Part shown: one piece after another, positions 39,799 to 50,544 of the stretch | How positions within the stretch are numbered: position 1 is the first letter of the stretch | Layout of the letters: the number at the start of each line of letters is the position of its first letter | DNA from: Isochrysis galbana | Taxonomy: Eukaryota > Haptophyta > Isochrysidales > Isochrysidaceae | DNA length: 64,000 nucleotides | Assembly: GCA_018136815.1 (NCBI GenBank) | Contig: CM030938.1 | Location: forward strand, 532,128-596,127 | Direction of reading: 5' to 3' | Program-made: the position numbers and the translations under genes | Notes under the pieces: model-generated | Database searches by the model: none | Seen by the model: the letters and a program-made list of their open reading frames with translations, nothing else | Told to the model about the DNA's origin: nothing

Positions 39799-41207
39799 TC
39801 AAGCCGCGCTGCCAAGCGGAGAGAGAGGATTGGATCGGTCACTAGGAGTTCGACGGGGTGAGAAGACACCGCGTGGGGAAAAGCCAGTGTCGCGGACCGG
39901 AAGATTGGCCTCCTTCTTGCTGTGGAGATCTTTGAGCTTCAGCGGTGGCATCGAGAAGGGCAGAGACGGTAGTCCCGGTATGATGCTCTTTGGCTTTGTC
40001 TCAGCAGCACACACACCATCTGCCACACTCACATCTACCTGATCCTTTGCACTTTCTGCCTGTACTGCCGCGGATGACACAGCTTTCACAGAACCCTTCG
40101 ACTTCAAGACATTCAAATTCAATGCGGGCGGCTTCGTCTTCCGCACGGGCGTCTCGCGTAGCCACGCAAGCTTGAGCGTCTCAGCTGCTGTCGGTCGTTG
40201 CCTCACATCAGGAATCATACAGTTTCGTACAAAATCGCTTGCCGTTTCCATTCCCTCTTCTCTCCACTGCGGCTGCTCAAAGTGCAGGCGGATATTGCGT
40301 GCGGCCTCTACCAAGTCGCTTTCTGTGACATCTTCACCATCTGGAAGCTCAAAGGGCAACTCTCCGCAGATCATTACGTGGGCTGTGACTCCAGCGGACC
40401 AGATGTCTGCTGAGCCACCGTACGGTTCGGCCTCCTTGTCATCACCGTTGTCTATCCATGACAGCACCTCCGGGGCGGCGTACTCCGGAGATCCCGCCAG
40501 TCCTTCGCACAGCTCGTCTGGCCCGAGGGTGCACGCGTACCCAAAGTCAATCAGAGTCAACTTTGGCGGCGATGCAGCGACCATATCCCCATCCTTGCAG
40601 AAGTGGGACACGATGAGATTTTCAGGCTTGATGTCGCGATGCACGATGCCAACAGCATGCAGCGCATCCAAGGCCTCGAGCAGCTGAACCATCACCGCAC
40701 GCACAAAGGGCGGCGGAAGTGCGCCATGCTCTTCAATAATATTGAACAGCTCGAACCCATTCACACGATCCAGTGCGAGGTAGACGCGATGGGGTGTACA
40801 GAAGACCTAAGGGAACAAGCAACAGTCCACATGGTGAGGGCCAGCGTGGCAACCAGGCAGTCAGGGTGGGCGGGCGGGCGCGGCGAGATGGGTGCATCGT
40901 GTACCTCATGCAGCCTGACAACTCGGGTTCGAAGCTTCTCGTGCTCTGATGCGAGGCGCAGAGCGGTGCATTCGGCCTCGAGCATCTCGAGCGCCTCCTC
41001 GTCCTCCGTCACCATGTCGAGTTCCATCATCTTGAGTGCGACGACCTGATCGGTGTCTGCGTCGGTCCGTGTGGCCGCAAAGACCTGTGAGAATCTTCCC
41101 TCGCCGAGCAGCTCGGCCAGCTCGTATCGCTCTCCCAGAGCCTCGAGGACGACGTCCATCGCACTGGCGAGGCCCTCAGGCAGTCGGCTCGGCAGCCCAC
41201 TCGCCAT
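39799..41207 (-). CDS. Serine/threonine protein kinase (CaMK-like), two exons
   Basis: Exon 1 41207-40905, intron 40904-40807 (98 bp, GTACAC...CCTTAG), exon 2 40806-39799. The splice is phase 0 and restores VVRLHE|VFCTPHRVYLALDRV. 436 residues. The ATG at 41207 is chosen because the frame upstream is Pro/Leu/Ser low complexity. Kinase motifs: Gly loop LGEGRFSQV (34-42), Lys59 in VVALKMM, HRDIKPEN with catalytic Asp159, DFG with Asp188, SPEYAAPE (212-214 = APE) and DIWSAGV. All catalytic residues are present, so it should be active. The tail after about residue 335 is Lys/Ser/Pro-rich with SPR sites, without a clear calmodulin-binding helix. CaMK-like is by resemblance of the activation segment; substrates are unknown. 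C/T-rich tracts lie upstream on the coding strand. Confidence 0.88.
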
Positions 41208-42121
41208 GGTGGGGAGAGCAGTGTCTGAGCGGGTTGGCGTGGAGAGCGGCGCGATGGGAGGGAGAGGAGAGGGCGGCCACCGCTCCAGGCCCGCCGAGGG
41301 CGGGTCTGCGAGGAGAGAGTGGGAGGGGGAGGGGAGGGAGAGAGAGGGGAGTTGGGGGAGAGGCAGGCGCGGCGGGGGGAGGGGGGAGGGGAGTGAAGGG
41401 GAGGAGACAGAGAGGAGAAGAGGGAAGACACCGCAGGGACTCTTTCCTGGGGGGGATCCCTCCATCCACCTCTCTCTCTCTCTTTCTTCTTCAATCTGTG
41501 CTCTTTTTAGCTGTTTTCTCTCCCACTCCCTCGTCCCTTTCGCGCTCTCTCCGTTGCTTCTACCGTCCCAGAGAGTGTGTAGAGTTCCGGGCGGCGTCTA
41601 TTGTAGTGTGGCTAAGCGGGCGCCTGTAAACGTTAGAGAAGGGCGGCGGCGGACGCCATAGAAGGTAGAGAGAGGGCCGCCCCCCCCCCCCCCCCCCGCC
41701 GCCCCTCGCCCTTCCCAACCATCACACGCGCACCGACGCACCGACCCGCCGTTCCCTCTTCCCCTTATCGGGCGATTCTTTCTTCTTATGTGAAGGCAAA
41801 CCTTTGGTTGTTCTCTTCCCCCGCGCTCACCTCGCGCTTACTCTCTCCCCGGCACGAGAGCATCCTCACGCCCGCCCCCCCCCGCGGTATCCTGCTGAGG
41901 CACGTGCTGGCGTGTGGGCAGCCAGAGGTCTGTCGCCATCGTGCGCTGCCGCGGGGGGGGGGGGGGGGAGTGGGGGGGGAGGGGAGGGAAGCCGGGTCTA
42001 CGAGAAGCTCGGGGCCCTTGTGCGGCGGGACGTCCGCGCGGTCACGTGGGAAGAAAGGGCTGATCCACTGCTCCGCGTCACCGCCACGCAGGTTCCCCCT
42101 CTCCTTCGGTAACCAGCTGCA
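41208..42121 (+). promoter_or_regulatory. Shared upstream region of the divergent kinase and uL14 genes
   Basis: The two genes point away from each other with 914 bp between start codons. The region holds G/A-rich sequence (41255-41450), C/T-rich sequence (41460-41550), a C run at 41683-41700 and a G run at 41952-41990. A bidirectional promoter is plausible. No TATA-like box is obvious. Confidence 0.4.
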
Positions 42122-42772
42122 ATGTCGAAGCGCGGTACGCTGCGCTGCTGCTGGCTCTGCCTGTGCCTAATGCCCTCGGCTTAAAATAGCTCCCTGCGTG
42201 CGCCTCGCGCCCAGGTCGTGCTGGATCTATGGGCAACAAGTTCCGCACAACCCTCGGTCTGTGCGTCGGCTCCGTTATGAACTGCGCCGACAACACTGGC
42301 GCCAAGAACCTGTACATCATCTCCGTCAAGGGCATCAAGGGTCGCCTTAATAAGATGCCGGGCGCCACCTGCGGTAACATGGTGATGGCTACGGTGAAGA
42401 AGGGCAAGCCGGAGCTTCGCAAGAAGGGTGCGCTCGGCGCTCGCCCACTTGCCGCCCGCCTGAGCTGCTAGTTGTGTGCCGTTGGTGTGCCGCCATGCTG
42501 CCGTACGTGTGACCTATGGCGCTGCCACTTTTGCTGATGCGCTGACGCTGGCCCTCACCTTTGTGCGCGCAGTCATGCCGGCGGTTGTGGTGCGGCAGCG
42601 GAAATCGTGGAGGCGGGTGGATGGCGGAGGCTACGTTTACTTCGAGGATAACGCTGGCGTGATCGTGAACGTCAAGGGGGACCTCAAGGGCTCCGCCATC
42701 TCGGGCCCTGTTGCCAAGGAGTGCGCTGACTTGTGGCCGCGCATTGCCAGTGCTGCTGGCACCGTGCTTTGA
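42122..42772 (+). CDS. RPL23: 60S ribosomal protein uL14 (L23), three exons
   Basis: Exons 42122-42134, 42215-42427 and 42573-42772. Introns are 80 bp (GTACGC...CCCAG) and 145 bp (GTGCGC...GCGCAG). Splicing gives 141 residues, close to the usual 140. The start reads [15 protein letters not shown], matching the eukaryotic family. Further motifs: [35 protein letters not shown], then after intron 2 [22 protein letters not shown] and [20 protein letters not shown]. uL14 sits on the 60S subunit interface face and helps form an intersubunit bridge. The first exon is only 13 nt and would be missed by frame-based gene finding. Confidence 0.96.
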
Positions 42773-43239
42773 GCTGTCCCTTGCGGCTGGTTGATGCGCT
42801 TGCAGATAGACTTGGGCTTGGCACCGGCCGAAATGATGGGCAGGGTCATCAATGGCATTCAATTTGTGCCGGAGGTGTTGTCCATGGTTGGAGGGCGACC
42901 GGTGGAGGAGGGAAAGTGGCCGTCCCTCTAACAACTATCACGGCGATTGGACTTTGCATCTCGACTGTACGCGCCGCATGCCGCTGAGTTCCGCGCATGA
43001 GCTCATCTGCTCGGCCAATCGGATGTCGGGGATCCTGGTTCCGTTGGCTTTGCTCCACTAGTAGCGTTAGCTGTCATCTGTCATCCGTAAGCTTAGCTTA
43101 TTACATTTGACTTTTGTTGCCGCCCATTTTACCCCTCCCTCCCCCTACCATTGCGCTAAATTTTCAATATTCTCGCCGCGCACGTGGCCTTGGGCACCCT
43201 ACTCACAATGGCAAAAAAGGGGGGTACGCCAACCAACAA
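42773..43239. other. Intergenic, no gene seen
   Basis: 3' of the uL14 gene, with short frames only. Confidence 0.35.
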
Positions 43240-43652
43240 CCGCCCCTTGAATTAATTAGAGCGCACAAGTTCCGAGACGCACATCACACGATGCGCCTGG
43301 GGCCGAATGTTGGTTACACGAGAATGGCAGCCACCATCCACACGAGGATAGACCGCATATACCACAGCAAAGACACCGATGCTTTCCAATGGCAGCAACA
43401 TGGACCGTGCCCGGACCGCTATTTACGGGCAAAGCCGCGTCAGACCATCTCCCTGTTTTAGCGCTCTTCGAGACCCCGGGATACAAGCCGGGGCGAAACT
43501 TCGACAAACCAATACTTAGAGCAATAATTCATGAAAAAGGCGCGATGAGCGATGAAAACGGTAGAATTGCTATTGAAGTTGAGAACGCGCAGCTGAGGAC
43601 AGGTGCACCCCGCTCCGCTACGGATCCCCACATGACCCGAGCCCCTAAGTAG
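43240..43652 (+). pseudogene. LINE endonuclease C-terminal remnant
   Basis: The plus frame up to 43461 reads HKFRDAHHTMRLGPNVGYTR and then IHTRIDRIYHSKDTDAF. A second frame from about 43400 carries ASDHLPVLALFETPGY. RIDRIY and SDHLPV are the final catalytic motifs of AP-type LINE endonucleases, in the correct order, separated by one frameshift. The sequence differs from the ORF2 of elements C and E1, so it is another family. Nothing upstream or downstream completes it. Confidence 0.65.
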
Positions 43653-44200
43653 AGCACGAGGGGAGTTGCCGCAAGGCGGGGAATGAGGGTGAGGAAGGGA
43701 AAGGGGCGTGGCTACGAAGGAATGGTTCAGGGCCACGTGTGAGGCAAGAAATTTAAAATGTTTTTTTTTTCAATGTAGGTATGTGTATGTGAAAATTGCA
43801 GCAGCTAGCTTATAGCTATAGACCAATAGTCTACAAGTGGTGGGAGATGATGGATGGTGTATGTGAGGTAGACGTAGACGTGTAACGGGCTCGAAAATCG
43901 AAAATACCGCGCGGGCATGCTAGCGGTATTTATAGCGCACAACTGGCAACTGCATATTTTTCTGGATATTTGGGTAAATTGCTGATTGCTGGATATTTTG
44001 TGGATATTTTTGCTGGATATTTGGGTCCGATTTTAATAAAAAATAATTACAACTGGGAATATCGGCGGCTGCACTGAGCCGCTGGCCGATGCCGCACGCC
44101 GACGCAGGTGAAGACGCAGGTGAAGATGTCCCAGCAGGCCCTGCAGAGACCCCGGCAGAGCCCGGGGGCGGGCGGGCGGGTCATCTGAGCGCCCCGGCTT
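43653..44200. other. Intergenic with CTGGATATTT repeats, no gene seen
   Basis: Several TGCTGGATATTT / GTGGATATTT words at 43960-44025. Similar words recur near 47215. Confidence 0.4.
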
Positions 44201-44386
44201 GCATTAATGGTCATGTCTCGGGTCTAGGCTCCTTCAGACGGCGAAGGGGTAGCGTTGCGCACTCCCGGGGTTGCTGGAGTGCTGCAGCGACAAACTGCGA
44301 GGATGCTGCTGAGGCCGTAGAGGTCGCCAGTCGAGCGCCCGAAGTCAGTGGTGTCGCAGATTTCAGATTTGGCAACCAGTGGTGAG

Positions 44387-45121
44387 TCAGGCGCTCTCCG
44401 GCTGGGCTCCTTCAGAAGGCGAAGGCTTAGCGTCACGCATTCCCAGTGTTGCGGGAGTGGTGCAGCTTGCGAGAGTGCTGCAGCGACGAACGGCCCGGAT
44501 GCTGCCGGCGGAGGTCGCGCGGGGCCCGCCCCCCCTGGTCGCCGTCTCTGCGCGTTTCTTCCCGAGAAGCGTCTTCTTCTGTCGTTTGGATAGCGGCTCC
44601 TCATCGGAATCCGTGCCCGGACCCGAGCACGCCTTTCCACCTTCGTTTTCGGAGTCGGACCAGCTCCCTAGGTCGGTGGGTGAGGGAGGTGCAACTGACG
44701 GTTCCGCCGGAGAGGTCGCTTGCGCAGGCCCCGACAGCGCTGCAGCTACAGCTTGCGCAGGAGCCGCCGCTTCTGCACGGAGTTTCTGCACCTGCACCTG
44801 CAGGGGAAAGTGCTCCGGCAGGATGAACGGCGCGACGGCAGCCTCGTCCACCAAGCATCGCGTCTGCGTCAAGAACTCGGCGATTCCCGCCATATCAGAG
44901 CGCGAGACAATGCGCTCAGACTGGCACTGGCCGAAATCTTCGCTGTGCAAGGCCTGCAGCCAGCCCATCATCGTCTTCTCCGTGAAGGTGTGGCAGAAAG
45001 TCTCCACTTGACGAGAAAGCTGTTCATCCGGGTAGGAGAAGAGGTGTTCACCCAGCACCTCCAAATCAATGTACCATGTCCGATGGTGTGCGTGCGCAAT
45101 AATAACAATGCAGCTCCACAT
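44387..45121 (-). CDS. Unrecognised protein, possibly truncated by an insertion
   Basis: 244 codons from an ATG at 45121. The first 110 residues read like a folded protein (RTWYIDLEVLGEHLF, QVETFCHTFTEKTMMGWLQAL, MAGIAEFLTQTRCLVDEA). Then comes an Ala/Pro-rich linker, an acidic Ser patch (SWSDSENEGG) and a basic cluster (LSKRQKKTLLGKKR) that could act as a nuclear localisation signal. The last 45 codons lie in an imperfect duplication (44215-44300 versus 44390-44490). A leader-family element is inserted 30 bp upstream of the ATG, so the true N-terminus may have been displaced to beyond 46035. Family unknown. A mobile-element ORF is an alternative. Confidence 0.4.
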   Translation of the reverse strand: MWSCIVIIAHAHHRTWYIDLEVLGEHLFSYPDEQLSRQVETFCHTFTEKTMMGWLQALHSEDFGQCQSERIVSRSDMAGIAEFLTQTRCLVDEAAVAPFILPEHFPLQVQVQKLRAEAAAPAQAVAAALSGPAQATSPAEPSVAPPSPTDLGSWSDSENEGGKACSGPGTDSDEEPLSKRQKKTLLGKKRAETATRGGGPRATSAGSIRAVRRCSTLASCTTPATLGMRDAKPSPSEGAQPESA

Positions 45122-45150
45122 AACAACTTGTCAACAACCAATAACAATAA

Positions 45151-46014
45151 AATAAAATAATTAATGTTATATCCTAGCCAACCCCACTAGCTAATCGGAC
45201 ACAACTTTTCCGTCCCGGAATCTCGCCATGCCTGACGAGCCAGGTGTCCGAGTGCTACCGGGGGGAGGGGGCACTGCCCCCTCCCCTCGATATTTGTCCT
45301 CCCCCCAGTGCACGCACCGACCCCGCGCACCCCAGCACGTCCTCTCCTCGAGTCCACGCTGGGGGAAAACCCCTTTCGGGTAAAAACAACGCAGGGGGGG
45401 GGGGCACTCGTGAAAGGGAGCCCAGGAGCGCTAATCTCTCCTCGCCGGGGCGAGTGGCCGCGGCGAGCCGCGGCCCTTCCCTCCTGGCTCTGGCGCCCCC
45501 GTCTTCTCTTACCCAAACGGGGCGAGAAGACACGTTCTTGCCGGAGGGGAGAGCTGCCGCTCCCCCCTCCCCTCCCTCTTCCCTTTTCCTCCTCTCTTCC
45601 CTGCGGCGGGGGCCCATGGCGCGCGCCTGCGGCCCCTCTTCAGGTCCCCAGGAGGCCTGCAGGGGGCCTGGGAGCACAGCTCAGGGGGCAGGTGAGGCTG
45701 GGGCATGGCCCTGGCCCCTCCTGCCTCTCCCTCGTTGGCTCTCGCGCCCCTGCCGGTCGACTGGAGCTGGCTGGGGGGTCCTGATCAGGGGGGCCCAGGG
45801 GGAGGAGGGGTTGGTCAGAGCGACAAGCAGGCCAGCGCGGGCCAGGGCGTGCGATCTGTGCCCAGCTCTCTGGGAGAGTCTGGGCAGTCTGGGTGAGTCC
45901 CCCCTGCATGCCAAGAGGCAGCGCAGGGGGGTGGATGGTTCTCGCCCCCCATGAGGGGAGTCGAGAGGGGGGGGCGCGAGGCCCCCCTCCATGGCGACCA
46001 ATCATAAGATTAGT
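45151..46014 (-). mobile_element. Leader-family non-LTR element N1 with 21-bp target-site duplication
   Basis: A perfect 21-bp repeat flanks it (45130-45150 and 46015-46035, beginning GTCAACAACC). The 5' terminal 18 nt are exactly hairpin 1, ACTAATC-TTAT-GATTGGT. Then come 4 nt, ATG at 45992 and hairpin 2 (GGGGGGC with GCCCCCC across CTCGC). The body is GC-rich and includes the GTCGACCGGCAGGGGCGC and GAGCCAACGAGGGAGAGGCA region shared with the 6 kb and 33 kb copies. The 3' end is A/T-rich (ACATTAATTATTTTATT), not pure poly-A. No enzyme is encoded. This copy fixes the element's true 5' end. Confidence 0.8.
45972..46014 (-). promoter_or_regulatory. Double-hairpin leader of N1, abutting the target duplication
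   Basis: The 7-bp hairpin stem begins at the first base of the element, so the 5'-UTR is just the hairpin plus 4 nt. Confidence 0.75.
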
Positions 46015-46035
46015 GTCAACAACCAATAACAATAA

Positions 46036-46354
46036 CCCGTAATCTGTAATCCGAAGAAACTACGCGAAACTTTTGTGAAACTTGGCTAGCCAGTGAGCAA
46101 CTTTTGCGAAACTTTCACGCGAAACTTTGGGGGGTCCGGCGCGAAACTCTGACCTGGCCCTACGCATAAGTGAATGAATCAGCTTGAGGATCTTGTATTG
46201 AATAGAACGGGTGTTTGCGCGCGGGATTCGATGTGCGCGCGCGGGCTCCGCAGCTGTATGTGGCGTCGCTGCCGCAGTTGGAGTGAAGGAGTGTGCGTGC
46301 AGTGCAGGTGCCTGCTTATTTTTTCCGATAACATGGGTGGTGTCGGTTAGAAAG
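46036..46354. other. Intergenic, GCGAAACTTT repeats
   Basis: Four GCGAAACTTT/GTGAAACTT words at about 46068-46155. No gene seen. Confidence 0.4.
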
Positions 46355-47000
46355 TTCTGTCCTTAAACTAAGGACGGTGTCCTTGAAAATCCATGAAATC
46401 TAAGGACTCTGGCCTTCAATGCCTTTGATGTGGCTTAGAGTGAGCTTTTGGGAGATCCCACCCCCTGAAGCAAATCATCTTTACCTCCCATTCAACCTAA
46501 GCTCTCCCCATGACCAACTCTGTAGAGCTTGTCTTCGTTCACTTTTGCTGCTACATTCAGCATGCGGTGCTGCACTCGGACGATCCGCTCACGCGGGAGG
46601 AGTTTTTTTTAGCCCTTTTGAACCGTATGTTGACCAATCGGGCCGTTGGATGGCAAAATCACGCTTCGTCGTCACTTGTGGTCTCAAAGAGGGCAATCAA
46701 AGCAACATTTCATCTCCTGGGAACCATGGGTGGAAGAGCTTTCCAATGGGGGTATCCGTCACCTCTTTCATTTCAAGGACGACAAACTGTGATTTGACCC
46801 GACGCCCCGTGAAGTATGTCACAAAACTTGGTATTGCTGAGGGAATGGTGCCTTAGTGCCCTGGGAACATTAAAAGAGGATATACATGAGGTAACCAACA
46901 AGCCAAGGTTTAGGCAAAACAAGCACTTTGTGCTCGCGCTCTCACCTAGCGAAGTTTGTCCTTGCTTTAAGGACTCGTCCTTAAAAGCGAGGTACCTTTA
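46355..47000 (+). mobile_element. Probable DNA transposon remnant with GTCCTTAA inverted ends
   Basis: The left end has TGTCCTTAAACTAAGGAC. The right end in reverse has AGTCCTTAAAGCAAGGAC, with further looser pairing outward. The interior holds two overlapping plus frames (46419-46856 and 46510-46797) without a recognised motif. No clear target-site duplication was found. Confidence 0.45.
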
Positions 47001-47282
47001 TCCGGTGTGCCCCGCCACTTGATCAATTTTGGCTCTCAACTTGCAATCCCACGCGAGCACGATCAACAGCCACCTTGGCGGGCTACTGGCCGCCCAGCGC
47101 GCCCCGTTCACCGTGTCTTCACCTGCACCTGCAGTTCCTGCACTCTCACCTTCACCTGCACCTTCACTGAAGAAAAAACTTCGGACCAGCACCTTCCCAG
47201 TTGGAATATTTTTTATTTTTTGTGGATATTTCTGCCAAGGCCTAACTGTCGGCAGCCCGACAGGCGCTGCATCGGGCGGGAA

Positions 47283-47570
47283 TCAAATGCCGAATGTAGC
47301 TTAGATCTAAAGGAACCGATCCCCCCGCGGGCGCGACCGCCAATTCTTTACGGGTAGAGCGTGAGCGCGCGTGACGGAGGGGAGGGGAGGGGGGGAGAAT
47401 CGCACCATTTCCTGGCTAAGATTTTCGTGGCGGCAGGTGGCCCCCCCTGAAGGTCTTTTATTGGGCCTCGCGCCACGGTCAAAAAATGCAGCCCAACCCT
47501 TACTAATAGTTAAAAAGCCCCTGTTTGACCGCCCTACAACCCACAACCCAGAATCTTCAGATGTTTTTTT
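47283..47570 (-). repeat. GGTCAAA-family repeat, inverted copy, with dispersed motif at its edge
   Basis: On the minus strand GGGCGGTCAAA at about 47535 leads through a T/A-rich centre to TTTTTTGACCG near 47475, then CTGCCGCCACGAAAA and GGCGGTCGCGCCC, as in the 19 kb copy. The motif CCCAGAATCTTCAGATGT plus T run lies beside it on the plus strand at 47546-47570. Confidence 0.5.
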
Positions 47571-48275
47571 TACTTCTATATGCTTCTTCAACTCGATGTG
47601 CATGCTCTTGCTCTGGACTGATATCACCCAGGCATGGAGATCAAGGGAGTAGCAAACACTTGACCATGAAGACTAATCAGGAAGCAGCGAGCATCCGGCA
47701 ATGCTATCTATTGATGCTATTTATAGCAACGTATGACACCTACCCTCCCCAGGCCCAGGCGTCCCGCCGACATCGCCCCTCTCCCGAACTTCTTGCCTCT
47801 TGGCGGTACTTGTACACGGCCCGACGGTCGCTTCATGCCGTCGCCGTGTTTTTGCTTGGCGGGTAGTATGGTCTACGATAACCGTGGGCGCCGAGCCCGG
47901 TTTGGCTCGGCCGTGTGAGGGCCCTGCCCCGGGGCATCCCTCATGGGTAGCACGTAGTCGTAGCACGTCATAGAACTCAGGGCCTTCCGCTAGCAACGCG
48001 TGACTCGCACACGGATGATGGCCCACAATTAAGATGGGTGGCTGGGGATCGGGGAGGCGGGAAGACGCACAAAGCCCTCATTCCTCCCCTGATCGCCGCC
48101 CCGGCGATTGCATTCCAACGTGAGTGCTGACCAGCGACAACCTAGTCGGTCAGCAATAGCCTATAACCCCCGCCCCACGCGCGCGTGTGAACGGCCCGTT
48201 GTATTGCGGAAGGGTCCGTGGTCTAGCCTTGGTCTTCTTCATACAACGACTCAAACCATAGCCCGCTTGAGTTCA
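47571..48275. other. Intergenic, no gene seen
   Basis: Between the repeat and the 3' end of the fucosyltransferase gene. Only short frames. Confidence 0.35.
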
Positions 48276-50240
48276 TCACCCGAGTTTTGGGGTGTTGTGC
48301 CCTCGCATTGGCAGTCTGATGCCATCAAATGCACTATGCCCGCCTCTGCCCCTCGGCATTATCTTCTTGTTGAGCCTTTTCTTGTGATAGGCTGGTCCCC
48401 ATGGCCATTGCAAAGAGATGAGGGGTGTTGGTCTGCCACTGCGAGCAAAGGCAAGAGCGTACGCAAGGCGAGAGACGGCAGAGCGTAGGACAAGGACGTG
48501 CATGTCGCAATCTGCGAGCATGTCAATGTCGGTGAGAGCGTCGATGGCGACGGCCGAGCCGGAGAGCATACCTTCCGAGTGCTCTTTCACGCGATTCTCG
48601 ATAAAAATGTTGGACTTGAATTTGGCGCGATCAATCTCAAGAGTTCGGCAGACAAATCCTAGAAAACCTTGCTTGCATAAAGCTGCAGCGTTTGCATCAT
48701 CGGTAGCGAGGACGATGCGGTTCGCCCCGTACGCATCTCTTAGGCGTAAGGCTTGCTCGAAGTAGACTGACTTGTTGGCGGGGCAGAAGCGACGGGCTGC
48801 ACATGAATCCCCACCCCGGATATGCATGCCAATCACACGCCCAGAGCCAAAGCCGGCGCCGCGGCGGACAAAGTCGATGGTGGCGCGGCGCTTCTTGACC
48901 TGCGGCAGCAGCGAAAGTGGTTGGGTGCGCCGCATCCCCTATATCCTAGGCACAACAACAGCAAGAAGAGCATACACGCCCTTACTCGGGCCACTCTGAC
49001 CGCTTTCTGTTCATCACTCACAGCCAGTGCGGGAATCCGTGCAACACGTGCGCAAATTCGTGAAATACGAGGAGCAGCAAGCGTCTGCTGGCTTGAGCTT
49101 CTTGACACAAAATTCAAGTGCGCGTTGATTAAGCCCTCTGCTTACCTCGGCGCTCGTGTGTTCTGACATATGCTGAAAGAAGAAGTGTGCAAGCTGCGCT
49201 GACACCCAAAAGGAACCGTATGAGTCGAAGCCCGACAGCCCAATGTTGAGCGGGTTGCGTCTGCGTGGCATCACAGCGGGCTGGAAGGGGACACCATGGA
49301 ATGGAGCTGGCAAGGGTGCATCCCGTAGAAAAAGTACACTGCGACATGAGGTCAAATTAAAGTAGCAAGATAACGAACGCGCATGGCGACCGCAAAAGTA
49401 GCCGGAAGTCCAGGCAAGTGACGAGTGAGGACCTGAAGAAAATGAGGAGATGAAGAGTCGCAGTATTGGTAAGGGTCGGGACGACGGGTATCCCACAAAG
49501 TGACGTACACATTCGTAAATTGACATTTGGAAAATAGCTCGACGACAGGACAACGCGGAAGGGCCCGGACGCAACGGCATACCGAACACGAGCTGCTTCC
49601 CGAGAGTCAAGGCGCGCGCCATGAACATCATGCTGTACTCAATCGCGGAGCCAAACCCTATGAGGGGCAATTCGTGAATGTAGTACACATCCGTTGCTGA
49701 TGTGCAGCCGTTCGCTGAACTCACAAACTGCTGAGCTTGTATCTTCTCTCTCAATGCATCCCGCAGCCGTGCCATCTCCACGGGCGGCGGATTCGAGTAG
49801 GCGTGGTCAGCGGTGGGAACGTATACGAATTCGAAGTTAACGGAGGAATCGTTCCCGACACCGAGATCAACACAGCCGCCTCCCAGCCCGTCGTGAAGCT
49901 TGCCTGTGGACAAGATGCCGTCGGTCGTCCAAGCGGCGCACTTGGAGCCATCGAGCGTGCGGATGCTGGCTGGGCTCTGGCTCCGTCCAGTGAAGCGCTC
50001 ATCGGCCTGCGACCGAGCGGGTGGTTGACAGAATCATATGCCCCCATCTCTGAGCGTGGCGCAGCCAGCATAAACGGGGCGAGGAGGGCACATGTGGCTC
50101 ACTGCAATGAGGCTTTGGAATTGTGCGGCCGTCACAAGTAGCGGTGGGCCCAGATCGCCTCGCGCCGCAGCGTAGTCCATCGTGCGAAGAGGATTCAGAT
50201 TTTGTGCGGCGACGGTGAGGATGCACGTCCACACCAACAC
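48276..50240 (-). CDS. FUT8/NodZ-like fucosyltransferase (GT23-type), three exons
   Basis: Exons 50240-50103, 50006-49146 and 48899-48276. Introns are 96 bp (GTGAGC...CGCAG) and 246 bp (GTAAGC...CGCAG), both phase 0. The product is 540 residues. MLVWTCILTVAAQ is a signal peptide or short anchor, placing it in ER/Golgi. Family features in order: CAAWTTDGILSTGKLHDGLGGG, GFGSAIEYSMMFMARAL, FWVSAQLAHFFF, the GDP-fucose loop VIGMHIRGGD (His359, Arg361), VLATDD, and GSAVAIDALTDIDMLADCDM followed by SAVSRLAYALAF. These match alpha-1,6-fucosyltransferases, which add fucose to N-glycan cores or chito-oligosaccharides. The acceptor is unknown. Two start-side alternatives exist (internal Met21). An extra intron near 49440-49510 cannot be excluded. 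Confidence 0.82.
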
Positions 50241-50268
50241 GCCGAGAGCGGTGTCTCTGCCTCTCGCC

Positions 50269-50441
50269 CCCCCCCCCCCCTACCCCCCCTCTCTCTCTGC
50301 CTCGCTTGGCTGGGAGCGCGCCACGCCGGGGCTCGCCAGCCGAGTCAAAAACAGACGGCGAGGAAACCGCTATTAAAGAGGAAAATAAAAAGGAAAAGAG
50401 AGGAGGAGTCGGAAGCACAATCGGGAGGGGGGGGGGGGGGA
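50269..50441 (-). promoter_or_regulatory. C-run/G-run pair upstream of the fucosyltransferase
   Basis: Plus-strand C run at 50269-50290 and G run at 50427-50441, 30-200 bp upstream of the ATG at 50240. Same type of paired runs as at other gene starts. Confidence 0.35.
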
Positions 50442-50544
50442 GCAAGCCCGATTGGGTGCAAGCCCGACTGTTGTTGAATACAAATACTAGAGGCATGAGC
50501 CTCGTAGAACGGCCCGCTTCGTGAAGCGGCCCGCGACGTTCCCC

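Noticed and set aside
49440-49510. Additional intron in the fucosyltransferase gene (GTGGGATACC...TTCTTCAG)
   Set aside because: Removing it would shift the reading frame, whereas reading through keeps it open. Left as coding, with the doubt noted in the gene entry.
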